Below are positions 10,267-20,106 of a stretch of 64,000 nt of DNA, one piece after another (position 1 is the first letter of the stretch; each line of letters starts with the position of its first letter). The stretch covers positions 434,001 through 498,000 of the forward strand of contig JACTVC010000016.1 in NCBI GenBank assembly GCA_018417955.1. Reading direction: 5' to 3'. This stretch comes from Laccaria trichodermophora (lineage: Eukaryota; Basidiomycota; Agaricomycetes; Agaricales; Hydnangiaceae). The notes beneath the pieces are model-generated. The model saw only the letters and a list, made by a program, of their open reading frames with translations, had not been told where the DNA came from and made no database searches. Both the position numbers and the translations under genes were made by a program.

Positions 10267-11511
10267 TCACTGCGCAGAGGGACAATCAGGTCCTTTGTGC
10301 CCACCTTTTGAACACTTGTTGCACACATGAAGTCGACGACACTGGCTGCTGTCAAGCAAGCACAGGTTGTCATTCCATCGATTGCATGCTTCTTGTTTCT
10401 TGCGAGATGATGGGTTTTTTGTGGCAAGAGATGCGTGTTGAACAACTGCTGCACCAATTGAATCCATGTGCGCAGCTTTGAGATCTGCAAATTTGTTGAA
10501 GTCTGTAAGTTCCAGATCACGGCGACTCCCAATGCGGCGGCGGACAGCTTTGTCAAAGAGAATAACTCGGTCGTGGAAATGGATGTCAGTTGCAGCAAAC
10601 AATCCGACAATGTATTCAGCATAATCAACAAGTTCCCCAGCACGATGGGGAAAAGCTGTGGATGTCGCATGAGAAGTCTTATTCCAAGAGATTGTCCACT
10701 CCCCAGCGCTCGAGACCACCTTGGTTGGAGCCACCGTTCCAAACTTAATCTCAACTTCTCCGATGGATTCAACTCGCTCGTCATTATCTGAAGTTGAGTA
10801 ATATCCTGAAAGAACAGCGTCGAGATTGACTGCATGACCAGCAAGGATGTTTGTCCACTTGGAGTCAGGAAACTCTGGGCAAGAGGGAGAGTTGATAAGG
10901 GATCGTTTCGTACCCTTTGGATCGATGGCATATAATTTGAGCAGGTCGAGGGTAGCGGTGAGGCTAGGAGATAAAGTGACGTTCCGGATGAAGTCGGAAA
11001 CAATCCATGGATATTGTGAGTCGTCTGGCTTAGCGCGTTTCGTCGATGCTGGTGATTCAGGTTCAGGTTCCCCATCGTCACGATGCTCATCATCTTCTCC
11101 TGATTGTTTGTCACCACGTTGCTTTGCCTGAGTGAGATGGCGTTCGTGATCTTCAACAATGGATAAGTATCGTGCAAAACTGTCTTCAACAGCTGATAAA
11201 TCTTCAGGTAAGGCATTGACAAGTGCTGTGTGAATTCGGCTGAGAGTAGCTCCTTTCGAGATCTTAGAGGAGCGAAAATCCTCGACCATTTTGCTGCAGA
11301 GAGCTTGAGTAGCAACCGCAGCTGGGAAACTCCCAAGCGTACTGTTACCACCTTCAGGTTGCGCTGGGGACATGGATTGGCGCTCGCCAGAACCATGCTC
11401 AGGCATACCACTCGGTTGTTGCTGTGTTTCGTCATTCTGATGATCGTTGCGTTCGTTCCCAGCAGTAGAGATAGGAGTATCAAGTGAAGCAGGAATATCA
11501 TTGCCAGACAT
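10267..11511 (-). CDS. Gag-like protein with C-terminal CCHC zinc knuckle
   Basis: A 414-aa ORF with ATG at 11511. The N-terminal ~170 residues are low-complexity and hydrophilic, the middle is globular, and the C-terminus carries a Cys/His region. This begins with a CNRWN word and ends in a canonical zinc knuckle (VCNKCSKGGHKGPDC: C-x2-C-x4-H-x4-C). The arrangement resembles Gag-like first ORFs of tyrosine-recombinase retroelements. It precedes the recombinase gene with a 39-bp gap, so both were probably expressed as one unit. Nucleic-acid binding is inferred from the knuckle only. Confidence 0.7.
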   Translation of the reverse strand: MSGNDIPASLDTPISTAGNERNDHQNDETQQQPSGMPEHGSGERQSMSPAQPEGGNSTLGSFPAAVATQALCSKMVEDFRSSKISKGATLSRIHTALVNALPEDLSAVEDSFARYLSIVEDHERHLTQAKQRGDKQSGEDDEHRDDGEPEPESPASTKRAKPDDSQYPWIVSDFIRNVTLSPSLTATLDLLKLYAIDPKGTKRSLINSPSCPEFPDSKWTNILAGHAVNLDAVLSGYYSTSDNDERVESIGEVEIKFGTVAPTKVVSSAGEWTISWNKTSHATSTAFPHRAGELVDYAEYIVGLFAATDIHFHDRVILFDKAVRRRIGSRRDLELTDFNKFADLKAAHMDSIGAAVVQHASLATKNPSSRKKQEACNRWNDNLCLLDSSQCRRLHVCNKCSKGGHKGPDCPSAQ

Positions 11512-11840
11512 AGGTAAATGAGGATTTACAAAGTGAATTCAATGCAACCAGAGGTTGAGATGTGAATGTAAATGTTACCGCTGCCTGGTAGGGTGGTCGA
11601 GGTGAGAGGGAGGATTGCTCAACTCCACTCTCGCACCTGATATACCTGAGGGGTCTCAGGTGTGTGACTCGCTCACACTGGATCGCTGGTTTCAGAAACC
11701 AGGAGTATCTCGGGGAGAGGAGATGTTACATCCCCAGGCACCCGTGCGCCCGATTAGACTACTGTAAACAATAATTCTAAACTCAAGTAATCATCACGTG
11801 AGAGTCTCTGTGTGTGATCTCACATGTGAGTTTCAATGTG
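11512..11840. other. 5' region of the Gag/recombinase element
   Basis: A GC-moderate leader containing small inverted repeats (for example CTGAGGGGTCTCAG and GGTTTCAGAAACC). Element termini are not identified. Confidence 0.3.
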
Positions 11841-12280
11841 ATACCATTGTGACACATTTGTGACATTGCTTTCTTCCATCAACCACACCCATGGCACCCA
11901 CAACGATGACGACCACATGACAACGACCCACAACTGTCACCCTCGAATGACGACAGCAACCACTGGACACCCACAGGCGACAAGGGCCACCCATCACCAC
12001 CAGGCCCACCACCACAATGAGTGCACAGTACCACCAGGGCTTGAAAGGCAACAAGCGCCCACCACCACCCAGTGATGAACGAGCACCCAGGGACACCATG
12101 CACGAAAGGCAAAGAGGCCGCCACCACGACGTCTGAACAGCGATGAGCGCCCACCACCACCATGTGCAATAGGCAACAAATGGCGATGAGCACCCACTGC
12201 CACCACCCTAGGAATGGCGACGAGCACCCACCACCACCACTACCAGTCACTAGCACACACAAAAAATAAAGGACACCCAT
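11841..12280. repeat. CCA/CAC-rich low-complexity DNA
   Basis: Short ACC, CAC and CAA runs throughout. Open frames on both strands are compositional. Confidence 0.5.
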
Positions 12281-12815
12281 TACGACCATGCACAAGTGCC
12301 CAGCACCAATGCAAAAACCAGTGGGGACGAGGCCTGACCACCACGATGCCCAAAAACTGACGAGGGCCCACCACCATCGGGCACGAGCATGCATGAAAAG
12401 TGAAGAACACCCACCACCACCACCATGCACGAGTGCCCAGCACCAACACAAACAAGCAGGGACAAGGCCTGCACACTACAATACACCAAACACAACCAGC
12501 GCCCACCACCCCCAAGCACGAGCATGCACAAAAAGCAACGAACATCCACCATGACCATGCACCAGTGCCAACCACTGATACAAACGAGCAGGGACAAGAC
12601 CTGAGCCCCACAATGCACAAAAACTGATGAGTGCCCACCATCCCCAGTCACAAGCACACACAAAAGGCAAAGGACACCCACCACCCCCTTGCACAAGTGC
12701 CCAGCACCAACACAAACGAGCAGGGATGAGGCCTGAGCTTCACGATGGCACAAAAACCGACAAGCACCCACCATCCCAAGGCACAAAAAGCGAAGGATGC
12801 CCACCACCACCACCA
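12281..12815. repeat. Four-copy tandem repeat, ~133-bp unit
   Basis: The word GCACAAGTGCCCAGCACC or close variants falls at about 12290, 12427, 12559 and 12691, spacings 132-137 bp. Each unit also holds GCAGGGACAAGGCCTG and ends in CACCCACCAC. No coding role is evident. Confidence 0.7.
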
Positions 12816-12835
12816 CCACATGCCAATTCTCCGAA

Positions 12836-12955
12836 AACCGACCAGGGCCCAGTACAGTACTTTACAGTGCCCCTCCCATTCCTGCAGGAATCTGGAGGAA
12901 TGGGACCAGAATCTGCTGGAATCCACAGGAATGGGACTGGAATAGAAGTAAAATC
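12836..12955 (-). repeat. Palindrome-rich transposon terminus
   Basis: It starts at ACTTTACAGTGCCCCTCCC, related to the CTTTACACTCC terminus of the KDZ element, and continues with ATTCCTGCAGGAAT and TGGAATCCA palindromic words. It is a left-facing end without an obvious partner. Confidence 0.45.
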
Positions 12956-13278
12956 ACAGATACAACATACATTTACCCCAATACACACTTCTGCATACTT
13001 CTCTCAGTACTTTTTAAGCTCATCAGTTTTCAGTATTAGTTCTGATCAGACCTTGGACAAAGTAAGGAGATATTATGTCACTGAATCTAACTCAGGCCTT
13101 CTGCTGACAACTTAATCTTAGGATTCCTTAGGACATTTATACTTAAAGAGGGAAGATTCATTTAAACTCATTTATTAAAAATATATGATGGAATTTATCT
13201 ACATTGAATCTAGATAGAGGGAGGGGGAGGAGTGGAGGGAGAGGGGACAAGTGGAGGGAGTGGAGGGAGTGAGGAGGA
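12956..13278. other. AT-rich unique sequence, no gene seen
   Basis: No coding or RNA feature recognised. It ends in a GGAGTGGAGGGAG-type purine tract flanking the KDZ element. Confidence 0.3.
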
Positions 13279-13520
13279 CTTTACACTCCTCCACATATTC
13301 CGGTTGGACTCCAGATGGATTTCTGGAGTCCATCCACACTTTTTTCTTTAGTGGTAACCAGCCAAATATTAGTCTAGAATACCCCTGGAGTCCACCTGGA
13401 GTCCAGCTGCTCTCCAGGTGGACCCATCTGGACAGGGTGGACTCCACCTCAGAACAACTGTTGATTCATAAATTAACCAGCCTGACTCCACATGGAGTCC
13501 AGCTAGACATGAATTGCATC
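13279..13520 (-). repeat. Left terminal region of the KDZ element
   Basis: The terminal ~36 bp match the right end almost perfectly in inverted orientation. The rest is an array of TGGAGTCCA and CCAGCTGGA palindromic words in variable spacing, a likely transposase-binding or hairpin-forming subterminal region. Confidence 0.6.
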
Positions 13521-13569
13521 ACAGTTGTTGTTATTTAACTTATTATATAATAAGAAAAAAAAGCACAAT

Positions 13570-13648
13570 AGCAAGAATTGAACTCTCAACCTCATGAGCA
13601 CAGTCACAATAATACTTATGAATGCTCAACCAGCTGGACCACAAAGGT
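13570..13648 (-). other. tRNA-like module with Pol III box A and box B
   Basis: On the minus strand TGGTCCAGCTGG (13641-13630) fits box A (TRGYNNANNNG), and 58 nt downstream GTTCAATTC (13583-13575) fits box B (GWTCRANNC). The same layout with related sequence occurs at 19664-19735. A run of eight T follows box B and would stop Pol III, so this is a tRNA-derived relic or SINE-like head rather than a working promoter for downstream DNA. It does not fold by eye into a full tRNA. Confidence 0.45.
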
Positions 13649-14569
13649 TATAGTATACGTCGAAATTATATGCATAATATACCCTCATTCTCAGCACGTT
13701 CTGCACGCTGATCAAACATGTTTGTTTAGCGTTCACACACTTGTCTTTCTGACTCCCACCACCTCCACACATCATTCAAACCACTCACGGCACCACCTTC
13801 CTCCCACCACCACCTCGTTCAATCACTTCCAGTGCAACATATGGCCCCAAAAGCAAAGAAGTCCATGTCATGGAAGCGCCAAATGTCGAACGCAGATGAG
13901 CAACCTGTCAAACAAAGCTGGCGCCACGCAAATGACAACAACAACAACCAGGAAGAGACCGCTGCCAACCAATGGGCCGATCACGAGGACCAAGCAACAA
14001 AGACCAAAGGAAGGGGAGGAAAGGGGGGGAATCGAGGTCAGGGGCAGAGAGCAGCTGCTCAAAAGTGCATACCCCCATTATCGATGGCAATCATCGATGA
14101 CGATTGCCACCAATCGGGCGCGATCTCCATCCCAACTTGCCACCACTAACAACCACCACAGGAAAACTGCCCAGGACCGCAATCAAGAGGATGCCGCCCT
14201 CGAATTGCTGCCCAGGTCGAAACAAACGCCATACATATCCCATCCCCTCCTTTTTTTCTATTTTAATTGATTATTTTCTATCTAGTGCTGAGTGTGTGCT
14301 ATCTGCCAGCAGCATCAGTGTCACTCCCCCATGCTGCTCCCTTCGACGCGCCAATCCCACCTCTGGCCAACCCACTCCCCAGCAGAACAAACACAACGAA
14401 AATGAGGAATGACCAAACAAAGACGACCAGCAGCACGACAAACACAACAACGAACACAACGAACAAGACAACGAACACAACAACCAGCAGGGCCATGCCA
14501 AGGTGAACAAGGAGCAGGACGCAAACCCGATCGCCACGCATCAGTGTGCCCCACGCGCCAATGCCAGCA
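13649..14569. repeat. ACC/AAC-rich low-complexity 5' portion of the KDZ element
   Basis: Compositionally biased DNA. A short basic frame starting at ATG 13841 (MAPKAKKSMSWKRQ) could be a first exon of the gene downstream, but no clean splice path was found. AAC-type microsatellite runs lie at 14430-14490. Confidence 0.35.
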
Positions 14570-14895
14570 CTACCACCAACACCGACACACGTCAGTGAAA
14601 CGCAAGCACCAACACCGCACGTCAGCTGGATGAGACCACCAACACCATGACACGTCAGTGTGACACGCCCACCACCACGACACGTCAGCCAGATGAGACC
14701 ACCAACACCACCACCACACGTCAGCGTGACACGCCCACCAACACCACCACCACACGTCAGCCAGATGAAACCACCAACGCCACCACCACACATCAGCGTG
14801 ATGTGCCCACCAACACCACCACTGCATGTCAGCGCGATGCACCCACCAACACATGTCAGTGTGATGTGCCCGCTAACACCATCACCAACACAACA
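14570..14895. repeat. Minisatellite of CACACGTCAG units
   Basis: About ten degenerate copies, roughly 33-36 bp each, alternate between CACGTCAGCGTGACACGCCC and CACGTCAGCCAGATGA flavours separated by (CACCAA)n. Three frames on each strand stay open through it, which is compositional. Confidence 0.6.
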
Positions 14896-14941
14896 GGTAC
14901 GTCCAACTTACCATGTCTCATCCCCACTCATCACAGTCAGG

Positions 14942-16485
14942 ATGGCGGATACCCCATCACCTTTCCTGACAGTGAAAACCTGTCTCAACGTTGGGATGGT
15001 ATGTAACCCACCCATCCTGATTGTCGAGAAGGCTGGATAGGCTATGCTTATCTTTATTTTTTTTATTGATATCTATATACCATGTATCATTATGCTACAT
15101 TGGTGCTAAGTAAAACATTTAGACCTTAGTGCTATCTCGCAGAGGTGGCCAACGAAGCGTTTAGACTCTGCTGCCAATGAAAGTCAAGCAGCATCCATGC
15201 ACCATGGTGAAGGTATGATTTATCTATCTGTCTTCTACGATATGGCATTGAACTTTCTAAAATGCAGATATGGTTATGGCTAGTCCACCAAAGGGGGGGA
15301 TTCCTGCATATGGCTCATCCCGTTCGACTGGTGGAATCTTTCGGGGTAAGGCCCTAGGCAATGCCATCAACATTGGTGATGCCAATGAAGTCTGGGAAGA
15401 GATGGATGTTTTCACACAGGGACTAGCCCAGAAGCCAATCAAGGGAAAGATCCACTTTTATATCTCAAACATTAATCCGCCTGATGTCGACATCACCCAA
15501 TCCTCCTTTATTGCCAATGTTCATGATATCAGCAAGTGCAAAACTATTCAAGATGTTATTAGTTGTGGTTCTCGAGACTATTCACCTATTCGGCGTAAGT
15601 TTGCAATTGTGTAGTGAATATCTATTAATTGCTTTACATAGGACCTACTTATCGACTCTTCAAATATGAAGAAGAGGGCTGGAGTATTCAAGGACACTAT
15701 GAATCAATCATGAACCGCGAACCGACTGATGAAGACTATGTGGAGTGGTTGAATGATGAGCAGAACAGAAAGTTTATTCGCATTTTGGGTGTAAGTTATT
15801 TACTGGACTCTTTTTGAATCATTTTAATTAAGAGTCTGGTTTCTAGACTACATTTGATCCAAGTCTCTCAGTATCATTGCCTGGCTTTACAGGCCGTCTT
15901 GGTTCTAGCATTGGGTCTCGCTCTGTGTCTGGCTCTCGTACTTCTCGTATATCTGCTGGTCATTCTTCCCCCACACTTCCTTCTGTTGAACAAGGTTCAT
16001 CTTCAGGTCACTGGCTTGTTGGAAAGGACAAAATATCTCCAGCATTGCGACAGTGTCTTATTGAAGAGCTTAATATCAATGCTAATTATACAAACCGTTC
16101 AGCTACAGGTCTGTGGTTTGCCTGGGGTCGATATCTGGAATGTACTGCAGCTCTTGCACAGGCCAAAGAAATGGTAGAAGCTGGCAATTGGCCATCTGAT
16201 ATCCCTCCTTTTACTGAATGGCTGGTGATTGAAGTCTTTATTGGAAGGTCAACCTGGTATGGCAACTACGTCCCAGCCTTTGGATCAATCGCAGATGAAG
16301 AAACAGACTTTGCTGACATGAGAGACTGGTTGGATAGCCCACCAGAGCAAGTCCATCGCTCTGATACTGAGCATCTTTGGGGTATTCGTGATCAGTCATC
16401 TTTTACAATGGAGGATATAAAGAAGTGGCAGGAGAATGGTGGCATGTTGGATAAACATTATAGTCCAACTCCTAGTCCAGAATGA
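14942..16485 (+). CDS. Unknown spliced gene carried by the KDZ element
   Basis: The exons that join in frame are 15143-15212, 15268-15594, 15642-15790 and 15847-16485, with GT-AG introns of 47-56 nt between them. A first exon 14942-14998 starting MADTPSPFL joins in frame across a 144-nt intron, but this start is tentative. Total about 413 aa. The C-terminal ~170 residues look globular and acidic, with WFAWGRYLECTAAL and WPSDIPPFTEWLV blocks; a Ser/Gly-rich linker precedes them. I do not recognise a domain. It sits just upstream of the transposase gene on the same strand inside the inverted ends, so an accessory role in that element is possible. Confidence 0.6.
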
Positions 16486-16894
16486 GATCAGTCATCCAAA
16501 GGAAAGGGAAAGGTGAAGGCAAAGACTCACAGGAAATTGAAGTATTAGATTTTTTTCTCTTTTCTTTCTATTCAAAGTTACTCATGTTTTTTGTACTTGT
16601 AGCTCAGTTGTGAACTGTTTTCCTTTGTTTTACAGATTTGCAGTATTTCTTGGCTCCCTTGGTTTCAGCATTATATGCACTTTGTTCTCTGCTTTGATAT
16701 GCCTTACTTTCCCTGTAACTGCTTTCTCATTCTTGACAAGGCTGTGTGTTACTCTTGCTTTTGTACCTTTGGTCTCTGCAGCTCCAAAAACCCAGCCATT
16801 TCCCAATCTGCCATTTAAAGCTTTCAGTGCATTTGTGGAACAAACATTTGGTCCAACTATCTCATTAGCCACAGTGCTTCTTCTCTTGTTTACA

Positions 16895-19089
16895 ATGACT
16901 GAAAATCCTGAATTGCTCAGTCTACATGCCCATCAACAGCGTCCAGCTAAGGGTGAAAATAGAACTGTAGCTTCTGGATGGATTCATTCTTTGTCATGTG
17001 CTATAGTGGACCAATTGAAGGATGATATTAAAACAGTGTTTCGTCCTGGAGAATATTGGCCAAAGCAGAATCACCAAGTCACAAAATTGTCTATCAAACT
17101 TGATGCATTTGCAAATTTATTGAATCTAACCCCATATGACCATCGGGGAAAGTTCAAAGAGAGATTGCGGCCAGTTTCCTATATTGCAATTCAAGCAATT
17201 CTTGCCCTTTGTCCTGATGACATTACTTGTGTTGATCAACAGTGTGCTTCTCGAGCCCTTTTGCAAATAACCAGACCAAGAGATATTCCATTGGTTACTT
17301 TAATCAAAGACAATATTCCTTATGAGGATGTTCCTATTCTAACAGGCAAATGTATGCAATGTGGTGCTACCTATTATGCAGATCATGAGCACTTCAAAGA
17401 CAACTATGGTTCTTGGACCAAATGCTATCTGAACTCTGCCCGATTCCTAAAGATAGGACAGTCTACTTGGGTTGACAGAAATTTTACACATTCTGTTCTT
17501 AGTGGAATGTATAATTTCCATGCATCAGCCTCTTCATATACACAGTATTGGAATGATTGTGCTTCAGTTACTGACTCCAAAGTCAAAGTGACTCGGCATC
17601 ATGTTTGGCAGGCATTTGTTCAGGAATCAATTCAAACAATTGCAAGTGTGAATAACTGTAATTTGGAGTTGCCTGAAAACTTGAACATTGAAGAAGTTAC
17701 TGAGCAGGCATTTAAGAAATTTGGAAATGGAGGGATAATAGAGCCAGGCAAAGAACATTCATGTTCTAAGTGCTGTCAACCATATAAAGCCACTGCAGAT
17801 TTTATGGCCAATGAAGACCCTGCAGCAGTGATAGGAGCAGATGAAAATTCTACTGTACCTGTTTTAACAGGAGAATATGCAAATTTATCTGCACAAGAGA
17901 CTACAAGAGAGAGACAAATAGCCCAATCAAGAGCAAACATTCTTAATCATGCTGATCCCAATGCTATGGATGTCAGTGATGATGATGCTGATTGTTCAAT
18001 GATTGTAATGGATGGTGTTGTTATGGGCCCTCAGGTAATTAAACTTAATTGGCCTTCTAGAAACTGGATGCTAACTTTTTTAAAGCACTGTGCAGCAGAA
18101 GGATGCATTAAAGACTTACAAAATACAAGAGGAGGGGCATTTTGTGAAGAACATGAAAGACAATATGGGAATAAATGCCGTATCTGTGACTGTCCTCAAG
18201 ATAGAGTTGAGCATACACTGGCATGCCGCTCTCACCAAACAGAATGGAAGAAATACAAACTTGACCACAGTCATTCAAGCTTGCTTGGAGTAAAAAGGAT
18301 GTTACAAAGACCAGAAGAGAGAAATGCTTGGGAACCTGGTCTCTGCAGAACTGTTCAGCCCCATGATGATGATGAGGATGTTACAATTCCACAACACAAT
18401 TATTTTGGAGCAGCCAGATTCTATTGTGTTGAAACAATTACAGCACCATGTGGTGTTGTAATTGCATGGGTTAAATTTGACAGATCTGAGTCTCCAACCA
18501 ACATTCTTAATTGGTTAGAGAAGATATATCCTACAGAGGAATCTCGACCACACTACATTTGCATTGATAAAGCTTGTCAAGTACTTAGAACAGCCATTGC
18601 AAATGGAAGCTGGGATAGATGGAAGAAAACCACATGTTTTATTGTTGACTCTTATCATTATATCAATCATCGTACATTGGATTACTTGTGCCACAAATGG
18701 TGTAATCCTGGCCCATTAAATGGTTCTGCTCCAAATCTGGTTAAAGTTGCTCATGATAAAAATGGAAGACCATATCTTCAACGGGCATTTAATACACAGG
18801 TATATCATGCATTTCTATTAAGTTTGATTTGATTTGACTGACTCAATTATAGGCATGTGAACAATTAAATTCTTGGCTTGGAGGATTTGAGTCCATTCTC
18901 AAATGAATGAAAACTGGAAATTTTGATTGGTTTTTGCATACCATGCTTTTTTATCACACTCAGCATGTTATTCAAAAGCAAGGACAGAAGGAAGAGCCTC
19001 ACCAAATAATTGAAATCAATGATGATGAAGATGATGACAGTGGAGAAGCTATTATAGAGAGACATTGGAATGTGGAAGATGATGACTAA
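16895..19089 (+). pseudogene. KDZ-type transposase with CxC5/CxC6 clusters, one nonsense codon
   Basis: The protein has a Cys/His cluster (TGKCMQCGATYYADHEHF) and a second one (GAFCEEHERQ...CRICDCP). A C-terminal part contains ICIDKACQVL, FIVDSYHYINHR, WCNPGPLNGSAPNLV and ACEQLNSWLGGFESILK. These are features of proteins with CxC5/CxC6 clusters tied to KDZ transposases. Introns: 18035-18085 (51 nt, no stop inside, TGCTAAC branch site) and 18800-18852. After the second intron the frame meets TGA at 18904-18906, then continues open for 61 codons (MKTGNFDWFLH... to 19089). The expected Arg codon CGA has become TGA, one C-to-T change at a CpG. The first in-frame ATG is 16895. Coding-like sequence extends upstream to about 16780, so a 5' exon is probably missed. 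Confidence 0.75.
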
Positions 19090-19189
19090 AGTGGTATATT
19101 ATGTTTTTTCAAAACTTTGTTGAGCAATAAGAATATTTTTTACAACATTTCCTTGAGACAGTCTAAAATGAGTGCAGTCCATCTGAAAT

Positions 19190-19353
19190 CCAGCTGGAGT
19201 CCAGACAGAGTCTATGCAGACTCCAGATGGACTCCAGCTGGATCATCCAGAAATATAGACATTTGGTTGTATTATAGTTGGACTCCATTTGGACTCCAGA
19301 AATCCAGCTGGAGTCTGCCAGAGTCCAACTGGACTATGTGGAGGAGTGTAAAG
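19190..19353 (+). repeat. Right terminal region of the KDZ element
   Basis: The inverse of the left end: TCCAGCTGGAGTCC words followed by ATGTGGAGGAGTGTAAAG. It starts ~100 bp after the transposase frame ends. Confidence 0.6.
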
Positions 19354-19429
19354 TACATGTGGGGGTTGTTTGCGGTGGTGTACATTGTTTGTGGGTGAGC
19401 AGGTTCTTGCTCAGTGTCAAGTCCATTTG

Positions 19430-19562
19430 TGTCGCATTGTTGTCGTTGTTGTCAGTGTCATTGTTGTCGTTGTCGTCCTCAGCATTGTTGTTGTTGTTGT
19501 TGATGTCACAGGCCATCGTGGAGGGGTGGATGGTGGTGGTGGTGGTGGTGGTGGTGGTGAAA
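19430..19562. repeat. GTT and GGT microsatellites
   Basis: (GTT/GTC)n at ~19435-19505 and (GGT)n at ~19531-19558. No coding role. Confidence 0.7.
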
Positions 19563-19663
19563 GGATGAAAGGACGTGGCAATGTGTCAGCCACAGCTGTC
19601 ACATTAGAGACACCATGTGACAGAGAGTGGTATATAGATACCTTTAGTTTGTTATATAGTATG

Positions 19664-19735
19664 CCTTTGTGGCTCAGGTGGCTTCAGTGCTCATAAAGTT
19701 GAAGATGTTGAGGGTTCAATTTTTGTTTTGAGCAA
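19664..19735 (+). other. tRNA-like module with Pol III box A and near box B
   Basis: TGGCTCAGGTGG (19670-19681) fits box A. GTTCAATTT (19714-19722) fits box B at 8 of 9 positions, 44 nt downstream. It shares CCTTTGTGG at the front and GAG.GTTCAATT at the back with the 13.6-kb module, and like it is followed by an AT-rich stretch and then a palindrome-rich terminus. Confidence 0.45.
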
Positions 19736-19789
19736 ATATTTCTTTTTATTTAAATTAGTAAGAACACTATAAATACAACTATTTATATG

Positions 19790-20106
19790 TATTCTGATAG
19801 TATGGTGGTGTTCCATGGAGTCCATGTGAACTGTTCCATAGAATCCTTATGGAATAGTACATGGATTTGCAATATAAATTTATTGGAAATTCCATGGAAT
19901 CCACATGGACCACTACATGGAATGTCTATGGAATGGTCCATTCCATATGGACTCCATATGGACTCCATAGTGGATATGAAATAAAAAAATAGCTGGCTTC
20001 CCAGCCAAAAATTTGACTATATGGAGTCCATGGAATGAGGTTGGAATCCATCCATTCCATATGGAATCCACATGGAAAATAGTGGGGAGTGTAAAGACCT
20101 TGTACA
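19790..20106 (+). repeat. Palindrome-rich transposon terminus
   Basis: An array of TTCCATGGAATCC, CCATATGGA and TGGAGTCCA words ending in GTGGGGAGTGTAAAGACCT, a right-facing end of the same type as 19353. The matching left end is uncertain (candidates at 8.6 or 12.8 kb). Confidence 0.5.

Larger units (their letters stand above)
13279..19353 (+). mobile_element. KDZ-like DNA transposon with palindrome-packed inverted ends
   Basis: CTTTACACTCCTCCACATA at 13279 has its inverse, TATGTGGAGGAGTGTAAAG, ending at 19353. Both ends continue with TCC.GTTGGACTC and TGGATTTCTGGAGTCCA. This 6.1-kb interval encloses an unknown spliced gene (14942-16485) and a KDZ-type transposase gene (to 19089), both on the plus strand. 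KDZ (Kyakuja-Dileera-Zisupton) transposons are known to be expanded in basidiomycetes. No target duplication could be matched at the two edges, so the limits are provisional. Confidence 0.6.

Noticed and set aside
10227..10300. Tiny intron fusing the Gag-like and recombinase genes
   Set aside because: The only GT...AG pair that fits (GTATGT to TTACAG) would be about 24 nt, too short for a spliceosomal intron.
11879..12819. Cys/Trp/Gly-rich minus-strand frames resembling a membrane or metal-binding protein
   Set aside because: They arise from reading CCA/CAC-rich tandem repeats backwards; overlapping frames give similar biased peptides.
14570..14895. Cysteine/tryptophan-rich frames that look like a metallothionein-type repeat protein
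   Set aside because: They are translations of the CACGTCAG minisatellite; no consistent frame or start.
16610..16894. Signal-peptide-like hydrophobic N-terminus on the KDZ transposase ORF
   Set aside because: There is no ATG in this part; the frame starts at a GTG and likely runs through an intron or UTR before a real exon near 16780.
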